Assembly (NCBI GenBank): GCA_905221605.1
Contig: CAJNDS010000979.1
Location: 456,001 to 510,000, forward strand
From: Symbiodinium natans
Lineage: Eukaryota; Sar; Dinophyceae; Suessiales; Symbiodiniaceae
Direction: 5' to 3'
Length of the DNA: 54,000 bases
The notes beneath the pieces are model-generated. The model did no database searches. It saw nothing but the letters and a program-made list of their open reading frames with translations, and was not told where the DNA came from. Of this stretch, positions 23,701-36,100 are shown piece by piece. The position numbers were made by a program, and so were the translations under genes. Within the stretch, counting starts at the first letter, position 1, and each line of letters opens with the position of its first letter.

Positions 23701-26700
23701 TAAGGACTGGAATGCCTACTAGTCCATCCTGGTTCCTCGGCCTGTAGTTACATTTGCTGTTTGTGGGGGGGGGGGGGGGGGGGGGGGGCACCTATTTCTA
23801 CTTTGGTTAAGCCCGAAACCCTACACCCGACTCTGAAATTAGGCACCCAAGGAATCGGAACTACAGTTGGGGAATCCAGGTAGGCTTTAGGGTTTAGGGT
23901 TAAAGGTTTGGGGCTTAGAGTTTAGGCGTGGGTGAGGTCAGTGACAAGATCTTGCTGATCAAGAACATGTTGGACAAGGTGCGGGCGTGGAAGAATTTAA
24001 ACACTAAACCCAACACCCTAAACCCCGAAATCAGAGCCCTCTCAGACCTTCAGGGCCCTTTTTTGACATCGGATGAAGTTACAGGTATAATTTACTTGCT
24101 CAGGGCTTAGGGTCTGTTTAGGCCAGGGCACATGCGGAGTTTTAAGGAACTGCACAGCCTATCAGTGCTTCGGGGGCCACTGGGGGTTCTGCTTGACTAC
24201 CTGGAAAGCCTAGTTGCCAATAATTTGTGGCAACTATTGAAAGTGCCGCTTTTGACGCTTTAAACCAGCCACTGCAAACTTGCAGGTTTTACCCATACAT
24301 TGTCTACGCTTTTTTACGCCACTTTACGCTTTTTTACGCCACTTTTACGCCTTTTTACGCCACTTTCTGATGGGCAATCACTGTTAACTTGCCAGTGACA
24401 GGAATTCTGGCCACTTTTGCGAAAGTCCTGCCACTTTCAATAGTTGCTGCAAAAAAGCAGCAACTACGGCGTTCCAGGTAACCCTAAATTCAGGCTGTGT
24501 TGGGGGGCGGGGGGCGGGGGGTAGGCTGGTGCCCAGCGCGCGGAAATTTCCCTGGTTGTCCTTTTTTTCAGGTTTTCCTTCGGTTTTTCGCGGTTCTTGC
24601 TGGTGGTGGGGGGGATAAGAACGTCATTCATATTGCGTGCATTCTCAAAACAATGGTGTTTAGCGTTTTCGCCTCTTTGTACACCGTGCTGCACAAGGAT
24701 GTGGAACGAGAAAATCTGTCACAAGCGTCCATGCCTTTGCCGAACATGCCCACACATTGAAGTTTACGGTGTTTCTGCCTCTTTGCACAACATACTGCAC
24801 AAAGATGTGGAACAACAAAAGCTGTCACAAGCGCCCATGCCTTTCGCGACCATGCCCAGAAATTGCACTGAAAACACCAAAGCAACTCCTCTTAGGGGTC
24901 TGCGTCTGGCAGCAGGGCATGGAGACGGATGCATGCTTTTGCGTAAGCCTGTCGCCTGCGGTACAGGTCGACATCATGATCATCGGAGGCCAAGTCTCCT
25001 TGCTTATGACAATGGCTTTGAGGTTTGGGGTATGGGGTTGGGGGTTGGGGTTAGTGGTTGTTTGGGCAGTCTGGCTAGGGGGGGGGGGGCGTTGGTTTTC
25101 GGCAGCCTGCTTAAGATGGGATGGATTGTGCATGGGCATGAGGCTGCACCCAGACTTCCCGTGCCCATCCCTGAAGTGCGCAATAGAGCCACATATGCTT
25201 CAAAAGCTATCTCTTTTTGAAGGGGTACTGTGCTCGCTTATTGGAGGCTTCGGATGTGTGACGCTGCGCCCATATGGTCAGTTCTCGAAGTTATGGTCAA
25301 ACATATGGAGCCGCCATAGAATAAGGACCCCACAAGGGAACATCATTTTGAGAAATGACCATATGTGAAACTCCAATCTTCTTCAGCCTCTAGAAAGTCT
25401 GAAGCCAAAGAGTCGGGCGAGGTTCGTGAACCCCTTTCTTCCCAGCCCAAGTAGGGGATCCCCTTAGTTTGGGTCCCTTGCTATATTACCCTTATGTACA
25501 CGAGCAAAAATATCAGAAGGGCCCATGTTTCCGACCCTGGACCTGAAGCGTACCCTCACGTCCGACCACACCCTCTCTGCATGGCAGGTGGGATGGCCTT
25601 CGACTCAGAGCCATCCAATTTTGGAAACCATGTTTTATAGGGTTTAGGAGAAGGACTTTTAGGGTTTATCGGGCGTTTTGTCCAGTAGGCCCGCCAACTC
25701 CTGTTGAAGGTGTCGCCAACAACTCATCTTCTCGGGGCCCTGTCTACGCCCTTCTAAAGCAACCAACCCCTAGAAAGGGTACACCCTGATTTTTACATGG
25801 TGGCTGGGCTACCAAGTTGTTTGAGCAGTGCATCTTGGGATGGATGGTTCCCCCTTATGCTAACAGCCCTTAGTAGGGATTGTGACATAACAGCCCTTAA
25901 TAGGGATTATGACAGAGGGGTACTGCAATCCCTATTGAGGACTGTTAGTATAAGGGAGAACATCCCAAATTGCATCCTTCACCGGATGATGCTTCCTTCA
26001 CCGGAAGATGCAGCCAAGGCCTATACTTTCCTCAAGGTGAACGACGAAATGCAGATTGGCAACTCGCTCTTCGACGAGGCTGCCGGCTGCCTGCTTAGGG
26101 TTTAGGTTTTTGGGTTTAGGGTTTAGGGTTTAGGGCGTGGGGACTCAAGCACGTGAGTAAGATGCGGCCAGTACCTATAGAGTACTGAGTAGCCTATGTT
26201 CTTTATTTTACCCTTCGAATGGGGCTGAAGCCCTAAACCCCCAACCCGAAACCCGAAACCCTCAACGCTTGAAAATAAAAAATCGAACCCCTACAAACCC
26301 GAAACAGAGACCACCGCGCGCCAGAGCCTTAGGATCCCCACAGTGGAGTCACCCCTCTGGCACGCCTTTGCTTCCTTTTTTTGGGGTACCTGGCAACGAT
26401 AAGTATGCCATTTTCTCGCAAGGAATCGGAGGGGATCCTAGTTTTTTGGGGATCAGAATTGGGGGTCCCCTATTGTTGTTGACCCGCAGATGTCTCAGTG
26501 CTTTCTCGGGTTTACAGTAGGTTCGTGGTGGGCTTTGTCGTCAGGAAGGCGCGAAGATCGTCCCCGAGATCATGGAGAAGGCCTCAGGAAAACCCTGAAC
26601 CCTGAACCCAATAAAGTTCAGAAGTCAGCAGTTGCTTGCAGCTTGGTAAAAGCCTCTACCTGGACCCAGCCCTCAGACGACGACCCTACTCCGCATCGGG

Positions 26701-27151
26701 CCCCTTGTTCGGGCGCCCATGGGCCAGGCGAAGGAGAAAGGTGCCCAAAGCTCAGACTCAGTAATCATCAAGATGGGTTTAGGGTTTAGGGTTTAGGGTT
26801 TAGGGGATTCTGTTAGTTAAAGGGTTCCTGTGCTTTGGGGTTCCGGGGATCCATACTTCCGGTGGCTCCTCTCCCCCCCAATGAGTATATTATCATATCA
26901 TGACATGACTATATTTCTAGATTCTTGTGTTATCACTCTTTTGTTTTCGTATCCTTTTATAGAACATCGTTTTCTTACCATGCCATCTTCTTACGACATG
27001 GGCGGCTAAAGAGAGCTCCAGGAAGGACGAACGCCTCCCTGTCGCTGGAGCTGGGAGGCCGCCACACCGAGCCATGGGCTGGCAAACTCCATCGCCACGG
27101 GGCGGCCAGAGCTGGGCCCCGGTGGGCACACTGCCAGCCTATAGCATGAGC

Positions 27152-27194
<43 letters not shown>

Positions 27195-30100
27195 GCGCAG
27201 CTGGTCCGCGTCGGGTGCCTGATGAATTCGAGGGAAGCATGCTAACAAAGAAGGTGCTCCAGCTTGGGGTTTAGGGTTTAGGGCGTGGGGTTTAGGGTTT
27301 AGGGTTTAGGGTTGAGGGAGACAAGGCAGTGGAGCTAAGGTAGGATCTGATCTGGTGGAGGTGCTGCTTACAACACCCACAGCTCGGTGTGAGTGAGCTC
27401 TATGAACCAGGATTGATTGCAGGAAATTCGTAGTTTAGGGTTTAGGGTTTAGGGTTTGGGGCAGTACATAGGCAGCTACACTACACCTTCTCAACACGAA
27501 GCCCCCGGACAGAAGGCTTCCGCATCCCAGCTTGTATACCGAACAAAGCGCCATGTATCACAAGGTGATACAGTTCGTGGCAGCAGAATATCGAAGGTAG
27601 GGACGTGAGCCCCCGCGAGTTGCAGTCAAAGTTGCTCTGAACAGTGGAACAGAAGGTGATTCCACGTGTACAGCTTGGATATCACACCAGCATCAGAACA
27701 CCCTTCCTTCATGTCAGCTCGTTGGGTCTATATAATAATAACAACAATGATTCAAATCACAATGTTACTATTCTCACTCTTATGTTTATTATTACTAATA
27801 ACAGTTATTATTGTTGCTAATATTATTCTTCTTCTTCTTATATATATATATATTTATTTATTTGATTTATTTGTTTGTTTATTTATGTATTTACAGTACT
27901 ATATTGTGACCTCCAGGTGGAAATCGTCCTGCCGGTCGACTTTGTTGCCGCATCCTTGGATGCGCTGCACCGACGCTGTTTGCGGCGTGTTTCTCGCACA
28001 GGGGATTTCGCCATGGAAGGGTTTAGGGTTTAGGGTTTAGGGTTTAGGGTTTAGGGTTTAGGGTTTAGGGTGGTTTCACAAAAAAGGCCTAAATTTGTGT
28101 TTAGGGCTTGGGGATCATGGGTTTAGGGTTTATGGTTTTCGGCTTTAGGCTTTAGGGTTTAGGGTTTTTCCAACATTAGTATGGCCCATGTGATTCCCTG
28201 AAAAGTTGAACGCCACTCGGCTTTTGCACTTGTCATCTGGTTTTGGACCAGACCAACAGAAAGCTTACTGCTTTTTCCTTCTGAGCTGTTTTTCCCACCG
28301 CACATGTTCTTTGCCTGTGCCTGGGGTTTCGTGCAGCCTGCCGCTAGAATCCGCGAATGGTTCACTGCACTTCATGTTTGCAGGAGTTTCTCCATTTCTA
28401 AACAGTTCTTCCCTTTTTTATCATTGGAGACTTCCCAAATTTACATCCAAACTCCAAATGCCTTTATTTCAATGGCTTGCCATGACTCCGCAGCAAAAGA
28501 AGGACACTCTTCCGGGAACTCGCGCTGCCCGCACACCATGATTACTTGGAGGTTCATGGGTACTTATAACCACAGTTATAAGTCTACTTATATAACCTAC
28601 TTAGGGGACTTAGGGGGCTTATAAGTAGAGTTATACTTAGGGTTATAAGTGCCCATGAACCTGCAAGTAGTCGGCCCTTGCTCGCATCACGAATCCTTTA
28701 CCGCGCAGCGTCTGCCAGCACTTCTGGCCCTCCCACGACCCCTAAAAACTCTAAAAGCCCGAAGAAAAAGCCCTGGAATATGTAAACAAAACCCAAAGAC
28801 ACACCCTACCCAAAGAGCCCAATAGCTCCAATTAAAGCATATTCCGTAAACCATGTCAAGAATCCCCTCACAATTCAAGGTCTATTCCTTATTTAAGGGG
28901 CATTGGTCTCTCTGGGTAAGTCTCCCCCCCCAAATCAATCGGACGGAGGTCTCCAGCAAGTTCGGAGAAGATGGCGAGATCAAGACGGTGACCAAGGAGC
29001 ACAGGGGATAGACAGTTTAGGGTTTAGGGTTTAGAGTGTAGGGTTTAGTGTTTAGGGTGCTCAGGGGATAGATCTCCTTGGAGTGGGGTTTAGGGGTGCG
29101 GGGTTGACGGGGGGGCTTGTGTAGCACCATGGCCCTTTTCAGGGGGCCTTATTCCTTAGATAGTTTTGAAGCCCCCGCAACAACCCTAGATCAACCCGAA
29201 ACTTCTGGCAAATGAACATTTGTGTTTGTAGTTTCCTGTGTTGTAGGTATCGAAGTTCAACTGCTTTAAACGCTGTAGTTGGAGAAGTAAGAGTTTCGTG
29301 CCACGATGTTTCACAGAGTTCTTCATAGCAGTCGAGTAAGCCTCTCTGGGCTATCAGAAATTCATCTAATTTTCCAGGGGTTAACTTTCAGCTTTTTCTC
29401 TGTAGCCCTAAACCCTAAAACCTAAACCCTAAACCTTAAACCTTGACCCCAAACCCTACAAGCCTGGAGCATCCCGGGGCCCCGGCAGGACCAGGGGATC
29501 CCCGACGGGTTCATGGGCCCGGCTCCCGGCACTTACCTGCAGCCGATCTGGGTTTAGGGTTTAGGGTTTAGGGTTTAGGGTTTAGGGTTTAGGGTTTAGG
29601 ATTTCGGGGCTCCCAGGGTTTAGGGTTCAGGGTTTAGGGTTATAGTTGTGGCCATACTTCGGAACCGTTTAGAGAAGGAAAAGGGACCACTTGCTTTCTA
29701 AGAGTCCTTAGTAGGTCCTTAGTAGTTATAACCCCAATTCAGGAGCTGTTAGTATGAGAACCCTAAACCCTAAACCCTAAACCCTAAACCCTAAACCGGG
29801 GAACATCCCAAGGGACCACATGAAGGGACCATGTAAATGCCCTTAGATCGCAACTGTGCCCTTCACCCCGAAGCCTTTGGGTTTCGGGGGGTTCATGATG
29901 GTTTAGGGTTGAGGGTTTAGGGTTTAGGGTTTAGGGTTCAGGGTTTAGGGTTTAGGGTTTAGGGTTTAGGGCTGCTGTACGTTGTGCTATGTGGAATGTT
30001 TGTTGGTGAGATGTGCCACTACCTGAACACCCCTGGGTTTGGGGTTTAGGGTTTAGGGAGAGAGTAGTTCCCCCCAGATAGGAACATGATGTAAATGGAG

Positions 30101-33100
30101 TGCAAAAGGCCTCGTTCGACGCCTCCCGCTACAGTATCATGTCCATCGGCACTCGATGCACGAACTTTAGCTGCATAGCGTTGCAGTCATTGAGAAACCC
30201 GGTGACTTTGAGGGGTCAGGGTTTAGGGTTTTGGGTTTAGGGTTTTGGGTTTAGGCTTTAGCCCTCCTCTTGATAGAGGCCATACTTGAGCTCGCCTGCA
30301 GCCATTCCGCGATCCGAAGTCAAGCTACAGTTGATCACATCATGGCTTCGACCGCGCCCTCCTCCTTGCCGAGCTCCGCCATCCTGGTCACGGGCGCGGC
30401 GCGTGGCATCGGGAAGGCGATTGCTGAGGAGCTGGCCAAGAACGGTGCCAAGGCGGTGCTCTCGGAAGGTCGCAAGAGGTTTAGGGTTTAGGGTTTAGGG
30501 TTTAGAGTGCTGGAATCTAGCGCCTCACAAGGACGCAGGGAGTAGCTGCTGCAACGCAAGCTGCCGTTGAATGCAACTGGGGGATGTCCGAACTTGAGGA
30601 AACCGTATATTGGGGTCTTTGTTAGAAGGGAATCCTACTATTCGGGGGTCAAAATTCGGGGGCCCATATTGTCGTAAACCCTATAAACCCTAAACCTTAA
30701 ACTGTGTCCGGACTGCACATTCTCACAAGTCGTCTAGGGCAGTTTAGGGTTGAGGGTTTAGGATTTAGGGTTTAGGGCCCGAAGCCATCCGCTGACGCAG
30801 GTGGTGGTCACAGACGTTCCCTCCAACAGCGAGGGCATCAAGGCACTCTGCAGCAGTTCGCAGATTGTGGCGGCGCCGTTGGGGGATCTGACAAATGAGG
30901 AGTTCCTCCAGACCTTGGTAAAGGACTGGCTGGTTCTTATAGTACGGCCCTAGGCCCTAAACCCTAAACCTTAAACCCTAAACCCTAAACCCTATATAAT
31001 CCCAGGCATTATGAATAGGGTCCCTCATTCACTACTTAGAACCAGGGGGGCCACTTCTCTGGGGTGAGAGAGGCCATGTAGGTCCACTGGAAACCTAAAC
31101 CCCAAACCCTAAACCCTAAACCCTAGAAGTTTCTTGGAAACCTAAACCCCAAACCCTAAGCCCTAAACCCTAAACCTTAGAAGGTTCTCGCCGTCACCAG
31201 CCCTGCGCAGGAGGCAGCGCAGTTAGCCGGGCCAGGAGGCAACGACCAGCTTCAAGGGTGCCTTATACCGTGCTGCAAGGGAAAGGTTTAGGGTTTAGGG
31301 TAGTTTAGGGTTTAGGGTTTAGAGGTAGTCCTCAGTGCTTGCAGTCCAACTTCTCCCCTTCATCTTGTGGACTGGACCGGACTCTGGCGATTTTTTGTAG
31401 CCAAAGCCATGCTGCTTGCGAAGTTTGTGACCCCTCTTGACATTTCCGGTTTTCGGGCCTAGAGACGTCCTATGGATATCTGAGGAAAGGCTTGTTTGAT
31501 GACTGGAAAGTCGTCGTCGACGGGCAAGAGTCGTGTTGTGGTTGCCCCCGGAAGCCCTAAACCCTAGTGAAAACAGATAACAACAAAGTAAGACTGGTCA
31601 AAAAACAAGCACACACACACACACACACAATTCAACCGTGCACCGGGCTTACCTGCAAGAACCCTTCCGGGCGGAAACGGCCGAACCTGAACCCCAAACC
31701 CCAAACCCCAAACGCTAAACCCCAAACCCTAAACCCTAAACCCCAAACCCTAAACCTAAACCCTAAGAGAGAGGCCTTAGCGGCCTGGTGAACAACGCCG
31801 GGCTGGGGCTCTTCACCGATCTGCTGGAGGGCACCGGTCCGGAAGAGATGCAGCGTTGCTTCCAGGCGCGCAACGAGGAAGAATGTACTCTAAACCCTAA
31901 ACCCTAAACCCTAAACCCTAAACCCTAAACCCTAAACCCTAAACCCTAATGAACCCCTTGAATCCACTCAATGCCAAACTTGTTTCGAAGCAGCAATATG
32001 GGCATGTCCCGAAATAGAGGTACCCCATTAATACATATTCTAATACCCCAAATAGAATAGAATCCCCTTAAAGGGAGCCCCAAAAAAGGGTACCCCTATT
32101 CTCGGAAACCCCAATATAGGTGAACGTGGCTGCTCCTTTGCGGCTGGCGCAGCTTTGGGCACAGGTCCGTGTTGCGGAGAAGCAGCGCGGGGCCGTGGTG
32201 AATGTCTCCTCGCAAAGCTCGACCCGTGTCTTCCCAGCGCACACCTCCTACAGCGTGAGCAGTTGGGCAGCAGAGTTTGCAGGGTTTAGGGGTTTGGGGT
32301 TTAGGGTTCAGGGTTCAGGGTTTAGGGTTGTTTATTTTGTTGCTCCGTACAGTGGTACATCCGCTCCACTCAACCAAGTCATATGTATCATGCCTGCGGC
32401 TGGTCTCAAAGGATCCATGTACCTGTATGGTATATACTTGGGCCCTAAAGCTACTATATAGGAACCCCTTTAAGGCCCAAGTATATACTATATAGGTACA
32501 TGGATCCTTTGGGGGTACACGCAGCTGAGGCAAAGCAGCTATCGACCAGGTCACCCGTCACCTGGCGGTGGAGCTGGGCCCCCACGGGATTCGTTGCAAC
32601 GCCGTGAAGCCTACGGTGGTGCGCAGCTAGGACCCAGAGTAGGCCCTTATAGTCCCTTTTTTAAAGGGTACACTTTTTTTTGGTTTTTTAAGGCTTGGGG
32701 TTCCTTTCTGAGCCTCTTAAAACCAAAAAGGGCACCCTTTTTATTCCTAGGCTTTTCCTGGGTCTAGGCACCGAACTGGGGAAAACCGCCTGGCCAGACG
32801 GGGCACCCGAAACGCAGGCGTTGGCCACGGCTTGAGGGGTGAAACTTTCGGAAGATCTGGGGAGTCCTTACAGGGGTTGATTTGATTTTTTCAACTCTTC
32901 TCAACACCCCTAATCCCTGTAAAACCCTTAATAACCCGATAGATTTGTTTATAGGGCCCCCAAACCTACCCTAGTTTAGAGGGAATTCTGAGGTCCTCTA
33001 TGGCCAGTTCACCATGATAATTGTGATCGTATCATTTCTGAGGGGGGGCGGGGGTTCTTTTGCAGACGAAGCTGCTGGGGCATCAGGTTTGGCTAACAGC

Positions 33101-36100
33101 CATCAGGGCGTTACTGTACTAGTAAAAGCCGGAACCTTGTCTTCAAGGAGGTCTCCTCAATTTGTTGGTGGCTTTTCTCACCAGAACGCGGTATTCCCGA
33201 GAGCGGACAGCACAACAAAAAAAAGCGCAGAACCATGAAGCCTCGGGCCCCGTGCTGTCAAAGTGTGGGGTTTAGGTTTAGGGGTTGAGGGGTTTAGGGG
33301 CTTAGGGGTTTAGGGGTTTTAGGGGGGTTTAGGGGTTTAGGGGTTTAGGGGTTTAGGGGTTAGGGGTTTAGGGGGGGTTTAGGGGTTTAGGGTTTAGGGT
33401 TTAGGGGTTTAGGGGTTTAGGGGTTTAGGGGTTTAGGGGTTTAGGGGTTTAGGGGTTTAGGGTTTAGGGGTTTAGGGGTTTAGGGGTTAGGGTTTAGGGG
33501 TTTAGGGGTTTAGGGGTTAGGGTTTAGGGGTTTAGGGGTTTAGGGTTTAGGGGTTTAGGGTTTAGGGGTTTAGGGGTTTAGGGGTTTAGGGGTTCAGGGG
33601 TTTAGGGGTTTAGGGGTTTAGGGGTTTAGGGGCTTAGGGGTTTAGGGGTTTAGGGGTTTAGGGGTTTAGGGGCTTAGGGGTTTAGGGGTTTAGGGGTTTA
33701 GGGGGATAGGGGTTTAGGGGTCTAGGGGTTTAGGGGTTTAGGGGTCTTCTCTCCCGAACTCTTCATTTCACCTTGCTTTAACCGGTCCTTCTGCTGGTCT
33801 GCCTAAACCCAAAACCCTAAACCCTGAACCCTGAACCCTAAACCCTATAAACCCTGAACCAGGCGATGCTCTCGAAGATCCCCTTGGGCCGCTTCGCGGA
33901 GCCTGAGGAGATCGCCAGTGTGGTGGCCTTCCTGCTGGATGAGCGTAGGCGACCTAGGGTTTAGGGTTTAGGGTTTGGGGTTTAGGGTTTAGTGTTCAGG
34001 GTTTGGGGTTTAGGGTTAGGGTTTAGGGTTAAGGGTTGAGGGTTTAGGGTTTAGGGTTTAGGGTTTCGGGTTCAGGGGACTTATCAAGTTGGCACGGGGT
34101 GGCTGTAATGAACTATCTGTTGGGATATTCTGGGGATAGAGAACAAGCGAACAAGCGTCGTATCTTTTGGTTGCCAAACGGAAGCGCGCTTTGGGAGCGC
34201 GCGGTAGTCTGCAGACCTACCCACCCCAAGACCGCCCACTTACAACTTTCAAGGAATTAAGACCTTCTTTTATTATTTTTGCAAAGCATCGACATGAGTC
34301 AGCACTCACGCCCTTTTGTGGACCTCCACAAGGTGCGTGGACCAGGCACAAAGCTGCAGCAGGGCCAGGACAAGGGCAGGGAGGCAACAGCCCTGCCTGC
34401 CCAGTGCGCAGACGCAAATAAGGCAGGGAGGCAGGGCCCACTGTGCGGACAGCTTTGGGTTGGCGCGAAGGGGCTGGTAAGGCCAGGGAGCGCGGGGCCA
34501 GGGAACACAGCACACAGCATCGTGCAGACAGCTTGGCTGTCTCGAAGGGGCGAATTATGCAGAGCCAGGCCAAGGAACGCGCAAAGCGAGTGGACAGTTC
34601 GGGTTGGTGTGGAGCAAGCCGGTGTGCGAAGGGGTAAGGTGACAGGGTGCCGGGCCAGCAAAGCCAGCAGGAGGGCCACCGCCCCGCCAGCGCCAGCGCC
34701 AGGGCCAGATCCAGGCCAGGGCCAAGGCAGGAAAGCAGGGCCAGTTTTTTGGACCAGAGCCCTGCCTGCCCCAACAAAACGGCCCCTGGTCCCCGCAGCC
34801 CAGCGGACGGGGGTCAGGGACCCAGAGGTCTCCAGGGGCCCTCTGAGGGGCCCTCCAATGCAGGCGTGGCTCTCTCGCAGGGTCTCACTGAGCGCTCGAC
34901 CAGCGCCCGCCTACCCCAAAAGACAAGAGAGTGTGGTGGCGGGCAGGTTTAGGGTTTGGTGTTCAGGGTTTAGGGTTTAGGATCGAGGGTTGAGGGTTTA
35001 GGGTTTAGGGTTTCAGGGGACTTATCAAGTTGGCACTGGGTGGCTGTAATGAACTATCTGTTGGGACATTCTGGGGATAGAGAACAAGCGAACAAGCGTC
35101 GTATCTTTTGGTTTGAGGGCAGCCGGTTTTTGCAGGAACTGCACAGTCATTCAGCGGAGATGGATGTCTCGTTCCACTGTGGTGTCAGCAAGCACAATGC
35201 CTTCCAAACCTGTATCTTTGCACTATGTCTCAAACCTTGGGGGCAGTAACTTTGCAATTCCTGTGCAACGATTAATCTTCAGAGGAGCGCCATGGTGAAT
35301 GGCGCTTGCATCCCGGTGGATGGCGGCTATCTTTGCTATGGATGAATGACCCCAAAAGACAACCCGCGGCGTGGAACTACCAGAGCTTTTGGACCTTTGT
35401 ACAGGCTTCTTCGGCTTTGCCCAAAGAGCCCGATACCCCATTAATTAAGGAACATACCGTGTACCATATTTTGATTTAGGCTTTCCTTAGTTAGGTGGTA
35501 CTGGTCTCTCTGGGTATCCGAAGACGCAGTGTCAATCTTGAGCGCCCTGCGGCCGCATCGTTCCACGCCGGTCCATGGTGACTCTCTAGCGTGCCATAAG
35601 TAGACACACCTTTTGGGCGTTCTGCTGTGACACGGGTGGCTTGCAGCACCCCGTGGAGACTTTCGCGGCGCTGTCAAAGGTTAGGCTTGGATTCCTTGAG
35701 TGCGATATGATAATTTTCAGGGTTCTGCGTCAAGATTTCGACCTCAGCCGGATTAAGCCACGATTTCTCAGATTTAGGACCGAGTGTGCCAGATGATCTG
35801 TAATTTGTTGTTTAATGCAAAATGCTCCGCAAGAGCACTGATCGAAGGATGTTTCCTGCTCCTGAAGAGAACAAGCGAGTAACAACGCCCCTCCTTCCCT
35901 GGATTTTGAGACTAACTATACACTTGCCGTATACGGCCTGGCCCCTCCCTTTGGGTTTGTTCCTGAGCTAAGGCAACAAAGGTGGCTCTTAGGATGGAAC
36001 GCCTGCGGTCAAAAACAACAACATGGAGCCAGGAGCGTAGCTAAACCCTAAACCCTAAACCCTAAACCCTAAACCCTAAACCCTAAACCCTAAACCCTAA

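Noticed and set aside
27242-27262. Possible PGK exon reading GVLQL after the KEKG exon
   Set aside because: The segment at 27917 ([12 protein letters not shown]) continues the conserved PGK sequence directly and in frame, leaving no room for this one.
34217-34777. 186-codon minus-strand frame
   Set aside because: Shadow of the same GC-rich insert. No family motif and no splice-consistent neighbours on that strand.
34279-34980. Long open frames (up to 233 codons) on both strands
   Set aside because: GC-rich low-complexity sequence lacking stops on several frames at once. No conserved motif, and it lies inside SDR intron 8 with clear flanking exons.
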